Assembly (NCBI GenBank): GCA_026395475.1 | Contig: JAPLYQ010000029.1 | Span: forward strand, 1-19,372 | Source of the DNA: Candidatus Roizmanbacteria bacterium | GTDB lineage: Bacteria; Patescibacteriota; Microgenomatia; UBA1406; GWC2-37-13 | DNA: 19,372 nucleotides | Reading direction: 5' to 3' | Shown here: positions 13,355 through 19,372 of the stretch, in pieces | How the letters are laid out: every line of letters starts with the position of its first letter | How positions within the stretch are numbered: the stretch's first letter is position 1 | The notes under the pieces: model-generated | The model's input: only the letters and a program-made list of their open reading frames with translations | The model's database searches: none | Told to the model about the DNA's origin: nothing | Position numbers and translations under genes: made by a program

Positions 13355-15031
13355 TTATATCTCTAGTGTCTCTACCACAATAAGTGGCTTTCTCCCTCTT
13401 TGTTTATAAAAAAAGTTCTCCAGTTGAGAAATAATATTCCTTTTTACTTTTGTGAAATCCCCACTTGGTGCTGTATTTGGCTTCATAGATGCCTCAACGA
13501 CCTTTGTAGCTTTTTCAAATAGCTCATTTTCATTTTGCTGAAATACGAATCCCTTTGAAACAAACTTTGGTCGTGTTACAAGCCGTGACATTTTATCAAT
13601 TGCAAGGAAACAAATTACCATTCCATCAGATGATAAAGTTTTGCGATCTCGTAACACCATATTGCCAACATCTCCAACTCCATATGCATCAACATAGATA
13701 CTTTTTGTATCAATAGTATCGCCTCTATTTGCTTTTCCTTTTTGGAAAACCATTGTGTCTCCTTCATTGAGAAGAATAACTTTGTTCTCCTCAAATCCAA
13801 GAGTTCCAGCAAGTGAACGGTACTCTTGTTGATGACGAATCGTTCCTCCAATAGGAATAAAATAGGAAGGATTCGTAAAGCGCATTAACAGCTTTAAATC
13901 TTCACGATTACCATGTCCTGATGCATGGAGTTGATCTGCAATATCCGAATATACAACCTGTGCGCCTTGAAGTGAAAGTTCTTCTACCAATGCATATACT
14001 TCATTTTCATTACCAGGAATTGGATCAGATGAAATAACTACTTTATCACCTGGCTTTATTTTCACATTTTCATTCTGTTTATTTGCCAATTTTGAAAGCG
14101 CTGATCCATATTGACCTTGACTCCCTGCAACGATCAAACATACTTTATTAGGTGGAAGTTGCATCACCTCTTCTTCTTTCCCTAAAAATTGGGCTGGGAT
14201 TGGAAGATAATTTATTTCCTTCGCAATGCGCGTATTGTCTCGCATAGAACGTCCTAAGAAAATAATTTTTCTATTAAATTTGATTGCTGCCTCCACACAT
14301 TGTCGTATACGAGAAATGTTTGAAGAAAAGGTTGTCATAACAAATTTTCCTTTTGTCTTTCTCATCTCGTCTTCAAATGTCTGACCAACTATTGCTTCAC
14401 TTTGTGTAAGACCATCTCTCATTACTCCCAAACAGTCAGAAAGTAGACAAAGAATTCCATCATGACCTGCTTTGGTGATACGGTAAAAATCAGGTGGAAC
14501 TCCATATACTGGAGTTGTATCTAGTTTGAAATCTGATCCATGATACATAGTTCCAACTGGTGAACTAATGAGGATATGCGTTGTATCAGGAATAGAGTGG
14601 GTTACTGGGATAAATTCTGCAGTGAACTCTCCAAATGTATATTGAGTTCCATAAGAAATGACTTTTAAATTAAGAGGAAGATTAAATTCCTTACATTTAT
14701 TTGCAATAAAAGCTGCTGTTAACTTACTCGCATAAACAGGTGGTCTTCCCAGATCTTCATAGTGAAAGGGAAGTGCTGAAATATGATCTTCATGTCCATG
14801 AGTAAGAAGAATTGCACGAATCTTATCTAGTTTATCTTTTAGATATGAAATATCTGGGATAACAAAATCAACTCCCAGTTCTTTTTCATGAGGAAATCCG
14901 ATACCACAGTCAACAATAACAATGTCTTGTAATATGCTGTCTTTGTAAAGTTCGTAGACGTACATATTTTTTGTAACGCCAACAACACCGCCGAGAGGAA
15001 CAAATCGAAGTGTGTACATATTTTTTTCCAT
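13355..15031 (-). CDS. rnj: Ribonuclease J (metallo-beta-lactamase/beta-CASP)
   Basis: A 5'-to-3' exo- and endoribonuclease central to mRNA decay and rRNA processing. The metallo-beta-lactamase domain carries HGHEDH (residues 78-83), VTHSIPD and HGSDFKLD; the beta-CASP domain has the SSNISRIRQ and GRSMRDN blocks. HASGHGNRED (about 368-377) is the RNase J signature. The C-terminal part ends LENFFYKQRGRKPLIVVETL. About 558 residues is normal. The start is taken as the ATG at 15031 (MEKN); 15019 (MYTL) is also possible. A TATACT box (15050-15055) lies 18 nt upstream, so upstream ATGs in frame lie before the promoter. Elements D and B fill its 5' spacer. Confidence 0.95.
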   Translation of the reverse strand: MEKNMYTLRFVPLGGVVGVTKNMYVYELYKDSILQDIVIVDCGIGFPHEKELGVDFVIPDISYLKDKLDKIRAILLTHGHEDHISALPFHYEDLGRPPVYASKLTAAFIANKCKEFNLPLNLKVISYGTQYTFGEFTAEFIPVTHSIPDTTHILISSPVGTMYHGSDFKLDTTPVYGVPPDFYRITKAGHDGILCLLSDCLGVMRDGLTQSEAIVGQTFEDEMRKTKGKFVMTTFSSNISRIRQCVEAAIKFNRKIIFLGRSMRDNTRIAKEINYLPIPAQFLGKEEEVMQLPPNKVCLIVAGSQGQYGSALSKLANKQNENVKIKPGDKVVISSDPIPGNENEVYALVEELSLQGAQVVYSDIADQLHASGHGNREDLKLLMRFTNPSYFIPIGGTIRHQQEYRSLAGTLGFEENKVILLNEGDTMVFQKGKANRGDTIDTKSIYVDAYGVGDVGNMVLRDRKTLSSDGMVICFLAIDKMSRLVTRPKFVSKGFVFQQNENELFEKATKVVEASMKPNTAPSGDFTKVKRNIISQLENFFYKQRGRKPLIVVETLEI

Positions 15032-15049
15032 TAAATTATTAGATATCTC

Positions 15050-15055
15050 AGTATA
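15050..15055 (-). promoter_or_regulatory. Putative -10 box of rnj
   Basis: TATACT on the minus strand, 18 nt before the chosen start. It gives a leader of about 11 nt and rules out the upstream in-frame ATGs. Confidence 0.5.
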
Positions 15056-15099
15056 CAGCATCAAAAAAAGAAAAATTGGCAAGCAATCTTTATATTAAT

Positions 15100-15199
15100 T
15101 CTCGCATATGCCAACAGTGACGTCTTATGCTTCGTTTTTCCAACCTACCCTAAAGTCTCACTGGCATAAATGTCACTTGTTTGGCATATTGCTCAAATT
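15100..15199 (-). repeat. Structured element D (inverted copy of C, upstream of rnj)
   Basis: Reads on the minus strand as the near-copy of element C. The outer stem is longer here: ATATGCCAA with TTGGCATAT, 9 bp, where C has a G-G mismatch. The GTGAC/GTCAC and TTATGC/GCATAA stems are unchanged and the loop is nearly identical. The element ends about 45 nt before the rnj -10 box. Confidence 0.75.
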
Positions 15200-15210
15200 A
15201 ATATGCTAAT

Positions 15211-15318
15211 GCAGGTGGCACGATTGAAGGGTGCCCAAAAAGCACGCACAAAGTTCGGCTAGCAGGCATCGAAGCTTTGGAGTACTTTTTGGGAAGTATC
15301 AATCGTGACGGAATCTGC
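15211..15318 (+). repeat. Structured element B (candidate ncRNA, pair of element A)
   Basis: A long hairpin built like A. GCAGGT 15211-15216 pairs with ATCTGC 15313-15318; CACGATTGA 15219-15227 with TCAATCGTG 15299-15307; CCCAAAAAG 15234-15242 with CTTTTTGGG 15285-15293; CAAAG 15249-15253 with CTTTG 15275-15279; TTCG with CGAA; GCT with GGC, closing AGCA. A bulged G (15274) is kept at the same place as in A (8548). Orientation follows A but is unproven; it lies just past the end of the sufT-like gene. Confidence 0.6.
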
Positions 15319-15328
15319 AGAAAACTAA

Positions 15329-15646
15329 TTATATTCCCAGCAGTGCTTTTCCTCTTTTTGTAAGTCGAGTCATATCCCATGGAGGCTCAAATGTCATCTC
15401 AATTGTTACATCTTTACGCTTTATATTGAGTTCGCTTAGTTTTAAATACATATCCTCTTCAATTACGCCAAAGAGGGGACACCCCATAGTGGTTAAGGTC
15501 ATAAGAATATGAATTTTTTTTAGCGGTGACACGGTTACTTTATAGATCAATCCCAAATCAACAAGTGAGATATTCATTTCAGGGTCCAAAACTAAATCGA
15601 GTTGCTGTAAAACAGTTTTCTTTGTAACTAACACTTTTGCGGTCAT
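15329..15646 (-). CDS. MIP18/DUF59 family protein, SufT-like
   Basis: A 105-residue protein of the PaaD/SufT/MIP18 family, involved in iron-sulfur cluster assembly or carriage. Hallmarks are LDPEMNISLVDLGLIYKV, a TLTTMGCPL block with the conserved Cys, and FEPPWDMTRLTKRGK near the end. The start is fixed by a TATACT box 6 nt upstream. No suf or isc genes are visible nearby, so the exact role is open. The length and motif set fit a stand-alone domain. Confidence 0.9.
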   Translation of the reverse strand: MTAKVLVTKKTVLQQLDLVLDPEMNISLVDLGLIYKVTVSPLKKIHILMTLTTMGCPLFGVIEEDMYLKLSELNIKRKDVTIEMTFEPPWDMTRLTKRGKALLGI

Positions 15647-15652
15647 AGATGT

Positions 15653-15658
15653 AGTATA
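15653..15658 (-). promoter_or_regulatory. -10 box of the sufT-like gene
   Basis: TATACT on the minus strand, 6 nt before the ATG. Leaderless transcript expected. The spacer 15659-15719 is AT-rich with a repeated AATTTTAAATTT. Confidence 0.6.
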
Positions 15659-15719
15659 CCTAATTAAATACCAATTTTAAATTTGAAATTTTAAATTTAT
15701 AATCATTCATCATTTCATG

Positions 15720-15725
15720 TATAGT
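15720..15725 (+). promoter_or_regulatory. -10 box of the coiled-coil gene
   Basis: TATAGT ends 6 nt before the ATG at 15732, the same spacing as at the other leaderless starts. Confidence 0.55.
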
Positions 15726-15731
15726 TAAAGT

Positions 15732-16265
15732 ATGGCCATTAAAAAAATCATTAAAAATGCATTTGAACAGGTTAGGGAGGTGGGTTCGGAAATGGCCAAA
15801 TCATCTGTAAAACAAGTAAAGGAAACTTTGAGCCCTTGGGAAATGATACGAAATAGCTTTTCAGAAACAGATAAAACAAATCAAACTCCAGATGCGAAAC
15901 TAAAAGAAATGCAGGCCAAAAATGGAGGCACAAACACTCCACTTGATTTTGATAAGTTAAATAAGTCATATGCAAATCAAGACCAACAAAAAATTCAAAT
16001 GATGAAACAACGATTATTTCAAATGGTAAAAAGAGATGATGAGAAAACTCTTCAAAGAAGTGAACAAGGAAAAGCAGAAAAACAACGACAAGAAGCATAT
16101 GAAGAATCTGAAAAAAAGAGAAGAATGGAAGAACAAAAAAGACAAAGTGCAATGTCAGCTGCCCCAGAAGGAAAAAGTGGCAGAGGATCTGCCTTATCTC
16201 GAAAAAAAAGAAAAGCTACCGAACCACAACCTGCTGAAACTAAACCAGGTTCTAGCAAACAATAA
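15732..16265 (+). CDS. Charged coiled-coil protein of unknown function
   Basis: A 177-residue soluble protein that I cannot assign. The N-terminal ~60 residues (IKKIIKNAFEQVREVGSEM, then SPWEMIRN) form an amphipathic stretch. A low-complexity linker rich in Asn, Thr and Gln follows. Residues about 85-140 are a Lys/Glu/Gln-rich likely coiled coil. The tail is basic and Ser/Pro-rich (SGRGSALSRKKRK and PAETKPGSSKQ). No Cys and no membrane segment. It has its own leaderless promoter. It converges with the large unknown gene, their stops only 5 nt apart, with no terminator between. A lineage-specific structural or nucleic-acid-binding protein is possible. Confidence 0.7.
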   Translation: MAIKKIIKNAFEQVREVGSEMAKSSVKQVKETLSPWEMIRNSFSETDKTNQTPDAKLKEMQAKNGGTNTPLDFDKLNKSYANQDQQKIQMMKQRLFQMVKRDDEKTLQRSEQGKAEKQRQEAYEESEKKRRMEEQKRQSAMSAAPEGKSGRGSALSRKKRKATEPQPAETKPGSSKQ

Positions 16266-16270
16266 TTGAA

Positions 16271-19132
16271 CTATCCAATTTTTGCTCCAACCGCTTTAAA
16301 GAACTCATAGAAATTGTTTTGAGTCTTTTCAATTTTATTATCTGCTTTCGTACTAAATGTATTTACAGCACTTGCATTTAAAATAGTGTTTAAGAATCGC
16401 TGAAGTCCATTAATATCCTTAATACCATGTGCAAGTAAATTTCTTTCCCCACAAACATCCCAGTTCTTTAGATTTTCATATACTTCTTCTCTCATCCCTA
16501 AATATTCACTTAAGCTACTTTTTCCTCTATATAAATTGTCCCACATTCTGACAAGTTTTGTCATTTCTCTCAATGTAAAGTGAGTATGGCGTGGATTTTT
16601 GTCATTCTCCATAAGCTGATACTTAATTGCGTTATGAAACTCAACCTGCGCTTGGCCAGGGAATTTTCGCACCGTATAAAATGCATTTCCTTTTTTTCCT
16701 TCCTGTGAATATCCAATTACCCCCAGGTTTTTTTGTGGTTTTTCTAAATCAACAACATCAGGATTGTATGCATCACTTTGAGCTGTATAAAAAATAATAT
16801 TTCTTTGTAATGTTGTTTGTGTATCTGGCATTGGAGAGACCATTCCTTGTGAATCTCTTAATAGTTTTGCCCCAGCATTAAACGCAAGTCCAACTTTATA
16901 CAAGAGCGACTCATTGCTTCCTGGTACTGAAGCAAATACAGCAGTATCTGAATCTCCTGTTTTTGCCCGTTCAACTGATTGAGAAAGACGTTCAGTCCAT
17001 TCTGAAACTACTGATGCCGACTGAGTAACACTACTTGTTGGAATTTGCTTTAGTTTTTCCCACTCTTCGTAAGCTTGTTTAAAGTGATTAAAAGATACAA
17101 TAGCAGGTTGAACATCGCTAAAAAATTCCTTATTAAGATCTAAGTATTCTCTCTTTTCCGCATCTGTCTTTTCAGGATCCTGTGCATAGAGTACTTGAAA
17201 ATAATCAATATTATTTGCTAATCCTAAAACTAATGAACGAGCAAGAGTTGGGCTGATTACGATATTTTTGCCATTTTTTCCTTTAATAGTAATTTTTTTA
17301 TATGTACCATTATCTACAAACGCAGCTCGACCTTCTTGGATAGGGTAGACATTACCATCGTATTTAATTAAATTGTCGAAAAAATGTTCACCATCAATTT
17401 GCCTTACAGATTCCCATTTTGTTTTATCATTTTCAAGCTCTGATGCAACATATGTAAAGTGTTTTTTTGCAGGGAGCCCATCAAATGCTCGGTGATTATA
17501 TTTGATGTGAATTTTATCTCTATCGTTTCCATCTTTTCCGATTACTCCTTTACGCATATCAATCAAAACAGCTGCTTTATGCGAGTCAACTACAAACATA
17601 CTTTGTGGCTCCCGCTCATCAGGTTTTAGCGTATCTCCACCATTTTTTTGTGCCCCTTTAAGTTGAATGATATAATCGCCGGTAAGTCCATCATCATAAC
17701 CATAGTATTTTCTATATTCACTATTTTTCTCTCGTTTTTCAGAATATCCCACATATTTTAATTCCGTTCTCATACGTGCAGTTAAATCAATTTTTTGCAT
17801 CTGTGCATTTTTAAGAGCAAGTTGTATTTGTTCTCGTAAATATTCTGTTGATTTAAAGTGAGTAGGAAGAGCGATTTTAGCATATGTATCTTCACCAAAA
17901 AAAACGGTAAAATGGGCAGCTTCTTTCAATTTTAGACCTGAATTCTGTTCATATGTCATAAGTGATTCGAGAGTCTTTGCAAGAGCGATGCTTGGATTGA
18001 GAGTTCTTTCTGGAGTTGATTCGATAAAAGTTTGACAGTCAAAGCCAGCCGCTTCACTATGTAACATATGATCAACATGCTTTTCTTGATATCTTTTAAA
18101 GTCTGTGGACTTATTTGTTTTTGTAGCTTCAGTTTCAACAAACTGCTTTATGTTCCGTCCCAAACGAAGTTGCCAAAACCATTTCCTTAATGTGTCTGAA
18201 TCTGCCATTTGTTTTGTAAAACCACTTATCATTTCGCGAGAATTAAAAAGCATTTTTAAAACGCTTTTTGGCACGCTTGCAAGTGGACCCTTCATAGAAT
18301 CGGGTGTCCAGTACTCTACAACATAATTCCATGTTTCCATAAACTTGTCATAATAATTACTCGCACTTTGTTCTGTTGTTTTTTTTATCTGTTTACCACC
18401 TTCACTCCTTAATTGTTTTAATTTCAGTTGACTCAATTTCTGGAAATAAAATGCAATTCTTTCATTACCGAGCGAGCCGTACCATTTTTCAAAAGTCCCT
18501 TTCAGTTGAGTTTCATTATGTGCTTTTGATATTTCATGTGCACCAAAATAATAATTTTGAATTGTATCTATTCCATAAGTATTCATCTCATGAAGTATTT
18601 CAGACACCTCGTGCTCTGGACTATCTGGATTTTCAAGAACTGTGGTTTTCAGTCGCGCTTCTTCAAAAAAAGGAGAGTTGATATAGTTGTTTTTATCTCT
18701 TAACGACGTTGCAACCTCGAGCCCCTTTATCATGTATCTTCGTAAAAAATTAAGGCGAATTGCTTGTTTATCTTCAGCAATAAGCTCTTTTGTTTGGACT
18801 TCTTTGTCTGCAGCAGTTTGAAATGAGAGAAAGTTGGAGCGTTTATTTTGTTCAAGGACAGCGTTTACTGTTGTTACAGTTTCAGGACCTTTTGCATGTT
18901 GCTTACTTTGTATATCGATCGCGCTATCTAATGTTTTTAAGAAGTCAATTTTCCGTTGAGGATCAATTTTTTTTGTTCCAAATAGGTGAGCTAAATATAC
19001 ATCAATCCCGCGTTCCGATTTCTCATAAAGATCCAAAAGGCGAGATCTATCAGGTATTGGCTTATTTTCTATCACCTTCATACGTTCACCTGGTGATAAT
19101 TTAAATCCTGTTTCAACTGCATTCATTGCCAT
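16271..19132 (-). CDS. Large protein of unknown function (~953 aa)
   Basis: The longest gene here, and I recognise no family. From the ATG at 19132 the protein starts MAMNAVETGFKLSPGERMKV. It is soluble and charged, with no signal peptide or membrane helix from this start, and only two Cys (in FDCQTF and WDVCGERN). Residues 1-330 look helical (many Lys/Glu/Gln; EKSERGIDVYLAHLFG, YDKFMETWNYVVEYWTP). The middle (about 400-650) has a more beta-like character, with repeated Gly-Asp turns such as YGYDDGLTGDYIIQLKGAQ and VIGKDGNDRDKIHIKYN. The C-terminal third contains SVTQSASVVSEWTERLSQSV and ends KAVGAKIG. A TATACT box lies 9 nt before the start; an upstream ATG at 19162 would precede it. No partner gene suggests a role. 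Confidence 0.8.
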   Translation of the reverse strand: MAMNAVETGFKLSPGERMKVIENKPIPDRSRLLDLYEKSERGIDVYLAHLFGTKKIDPQRKIDFLKTLDSAIDIQSKQHAKGPETVTTVNAVLEQNKRSNFLSFQTAADKEVQTKELIAEDKQAIRLNFLRRYMIKGLEVATSLRDKNNYINSPFFEEARLKTTVLENPDSPEHEVSEILHEMNTYGIDTIQNYYFGAHEISKAHNETQLKGTFEKWYGSLGNERIAFYFQKLSQLKLKQLRSEGGKQIKKTTEQSASNYYDKFMETWNYVVEYWTPDSMKGPLASVPKSVLKMLFNSREMISGFTKQMADSDTLRKWFWQLRLGRNIKQFVETEATKTNKSTDFKRYQEKHVDHMLHSEAAGFDCQTFIESTPERTLNPSIALAKTLESLMTYEQNSGLKLKEAAHFTVFFGEDTYAKIALPTHFKSTEYLREQIQLALKNAQMQKIDLTARMRTELKYVGYSEKREKNSEYRKYYGYDDGLTGDYIIQLKGAQKNGGDTLKPDEREPQSMFVVDSHKAAVLIDMRKGVIGKDGNDRDKIHIKYNHRAFDGLPAKKHFTYVASELENDKTKWESVRQIDGEHFFDNLIKYDGNVYPIQEGRAAFVDNGTYKKITIKGKNGKNIVISPTLARSLVLGLANNIDYFQVLYAQDPEKTDAEKREYLDLNKEFFSDVQPAIVSFNHFKQAYEEWEKLKQIPTSSVTQSASVVSEWTERLSQSVERAKTGDSDTAVFASVPGSNESLLYKVGLAFNAGAKLLRDSQGMVSPMPDTQTTLQRNIIFYTAQSDAYNPDVVDLEKPQKNLGVIGYSQEGKKGNAFYTVRKFPGQAQVEFHNAIKYQLMENDKNPRHTHFTLREMTKLVRMWDNLYRGKSSLSEYLGMREEVYENLKNWDVCGERNLLAHGIKDINGLQRFLNTILNASAVNTFSTKADNKIEKTQNNFYEFFKAVGAKIG

Positions 19133-19141
19133 AATGATAAT

Positions 19142-19147
19142 AGTATA
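19142..19147 (-). promoter_or_regulatory. -10 box of the large unknown gene
   Basis: TATACT on the minus strand, 9 nt before the ATG at 19132. It argues against the in-frame ATG at 19162. Confidence 0.55.
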
Positions 19148-19176
19148 TATAAGTACCGCCAAAAACGCAGAGATAA

Positions 19177-19197
19177 ATGTCGGGATGGTGGGACTTG
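19177..19197 (-). repeat. Duplicated 3' end of tRNA-Pro
   Basis: 21 bases identical to 19291-19311: the 3' half of the T loop and T stem, the acceptor 3' strand, the discriminator base and three bases downstream. The rest of the tRNA is absent. The two copies lie 114 nt apart in direct orientation. Confidence 0.85.
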
Positions 19198-19247
19198 CTC
19201 AACTCGCAGTTTACGAATGAAATGAGTAATTACTGCGAGTTAGTCCC
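19190..19247. repeat. Long hairpin built onto the tRNA 3'-end copy
   Basis: AACTCGCAGT (19201-19210) pairs perfectly with ACTGCGAGTT (19232-19241). GGGACT (19190-19195), part of the tRNA copy, pairs with AGTCCC (19242-19247) across a 5-nt bulge. It may end transcripts leaving the tRNA gene or belong to a small mobile repeat. Confidence 0.65.
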
Positions 19248-19258
19248 GCGTCAGCGGG
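19245..19258. repeat. GC-rich palindrome, second copy
   Basis: CCCGC, loop GTCA, GCGGG. It has the same stem as the palindrome after proS (8455-8468) and overlaps the end of the neighbouring long hairpin. Confidence 0.6.
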
Positions 19259-19293
19259 GAACCCGAAACATAATGTACCTTATCTTATATATG

Positions 19294-19366
19294 TCGGGAT
19301 GGTGGGACTTGAACCCGCGACCTCACGGTCCCGAACCGTGTGTTCTACCATCTGAACTACATCCCG
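19294..19366 (-). tRNA. tRNA-Pro (anticodon CGG)
   Basis: A 73-nt cloverleaf on the minus strand. The acceptor stem is CGGGATG with CATCCCG, with A as discriminator. The D arm contains AGTTCAGATGGTAGAAC. The anticodon stem CACGG/CCGTG encloses loop TTCGGGA, giving anticodon CGG for CCG codons. The T arm is GCGGG-TTCAAGT-CCCAC, where the stem contains one mismatch or wobble. The 3' CCA is not encoded (CAT follows the discriminator), so a CCA-adding enzyme is needed. Confidence 0.95.
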
Positions 19367-19372
19367 TAATTG

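Noticed and set aside
12538..15199. C and D as terminal inverted repeats of a transposon carrying recR and rnj
   Set aside because: No transposase or target-site duplication is seen, the content is housekeeping, and the repeats are self-structured elements rather than simple ends.
15772..16152. 126-codon antisense frame over the coiled-coil gene
   Set aside because: Phe/Leu-rich mirror of Lys/Glu codons, a typical antisense artefact, with no promoter.
18790..19104. 104-codon frame antisense to the large unknown gene
   Set aside because: Full overlap with a 953-aa gene, no family resemblance and no -10 box at the usual distance.
1..19372. CRISPR array, prophage or toxin-antitoxin system
   Set aside because: No regularly spaced direct repeats, no Cas, phage or toxin-like proteins were found.

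Overview
The window looks like an AT-rich chromosome segment of a small-genome bacterium, most likely Patescibacteria (Candidate Phyla Radiation, Parcubacteria-like). This is an inference from gene content and style. Core proteins are short (EF-Ts about 152 aa, DnaX without a tau tail, RecR with half a zinc finger). Many -10 boxes sit 5-9 nt before the start codon, implying leaderless mRNAs. The classic rpsB-tsf-pyrH-frr-dxr-uppS-cdsA-rseP-proS neighbourhood is stripped to rpsB-tsf-frr-(RDD)-rseP-(two kinases)-(small ORF)-proS. TGA is used as a stop, so this is not a code-25 (SR1/Gracilibacteria) genome.

Layout. 1-128: 5' part of nadD (minus). 198-1486: a promoter, a SAM-I (S-box) riboswitch and metK, whose frame is broken by a TAA 52 codons before the natural end. 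1516-8439: rpsB, tsf, an N-terminally short frr, an RDD membrane protein, an RseP-type M50 protease, two tandem cytidylate-kinase-like proteins, a small unknown and proS. 8440-8624: a GC palindrome and a long imperfect hairpin (element A). 8625-9451: a DHH/MYG1-like gene with a -1 frameshift. 9521-10126: rpsU, with the only strong Shine-Dalgarno (SD) seen here, and a YbeY with a degenerate zinc motif. 10223-12515: dnaX, ybaB, prs. 12538-15318: recR and RNase J on the minus strand, bracketed by inverted ~100-bp copies (C and D) of a structured element, with a second A-type hairpin (B) beside D. 15329-15646: sufT-like DUF59 gene (minus). 15732-16265: a charged coiled-coil unknown. 16271-19132: a ~953-aa unknown (minus). 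19177-19366: tRNA-Pro(CGG) (minus) and a duplicated copy of its 3' end in a hairpin.

Functionally this is mostly housekeeping: translation (S2, S21, EF-Ts, RRF, ProS, tRNA-Pro), RNA processing (RNase J, YbeY), replication and repair (DnaX, YbaB, RecR), cofactor and nucleotide supply (NadD, MetK, Prs, kinases), Fe-S assembly (SufT-like) and membrane proteolysis. The most novel material is noncoding: two families of structured elements (A/B with covarying stems, C/D nearly identical), AT-rich hairpins in the spacers, and the contrast between leaderless genes and the SD-led rpsU. Several core genes carry breaks or missing motifs (metK, frr, the DHH gene, ybeY, recR). Sequencing error and real decay cannot be told apart from this sequence alone.
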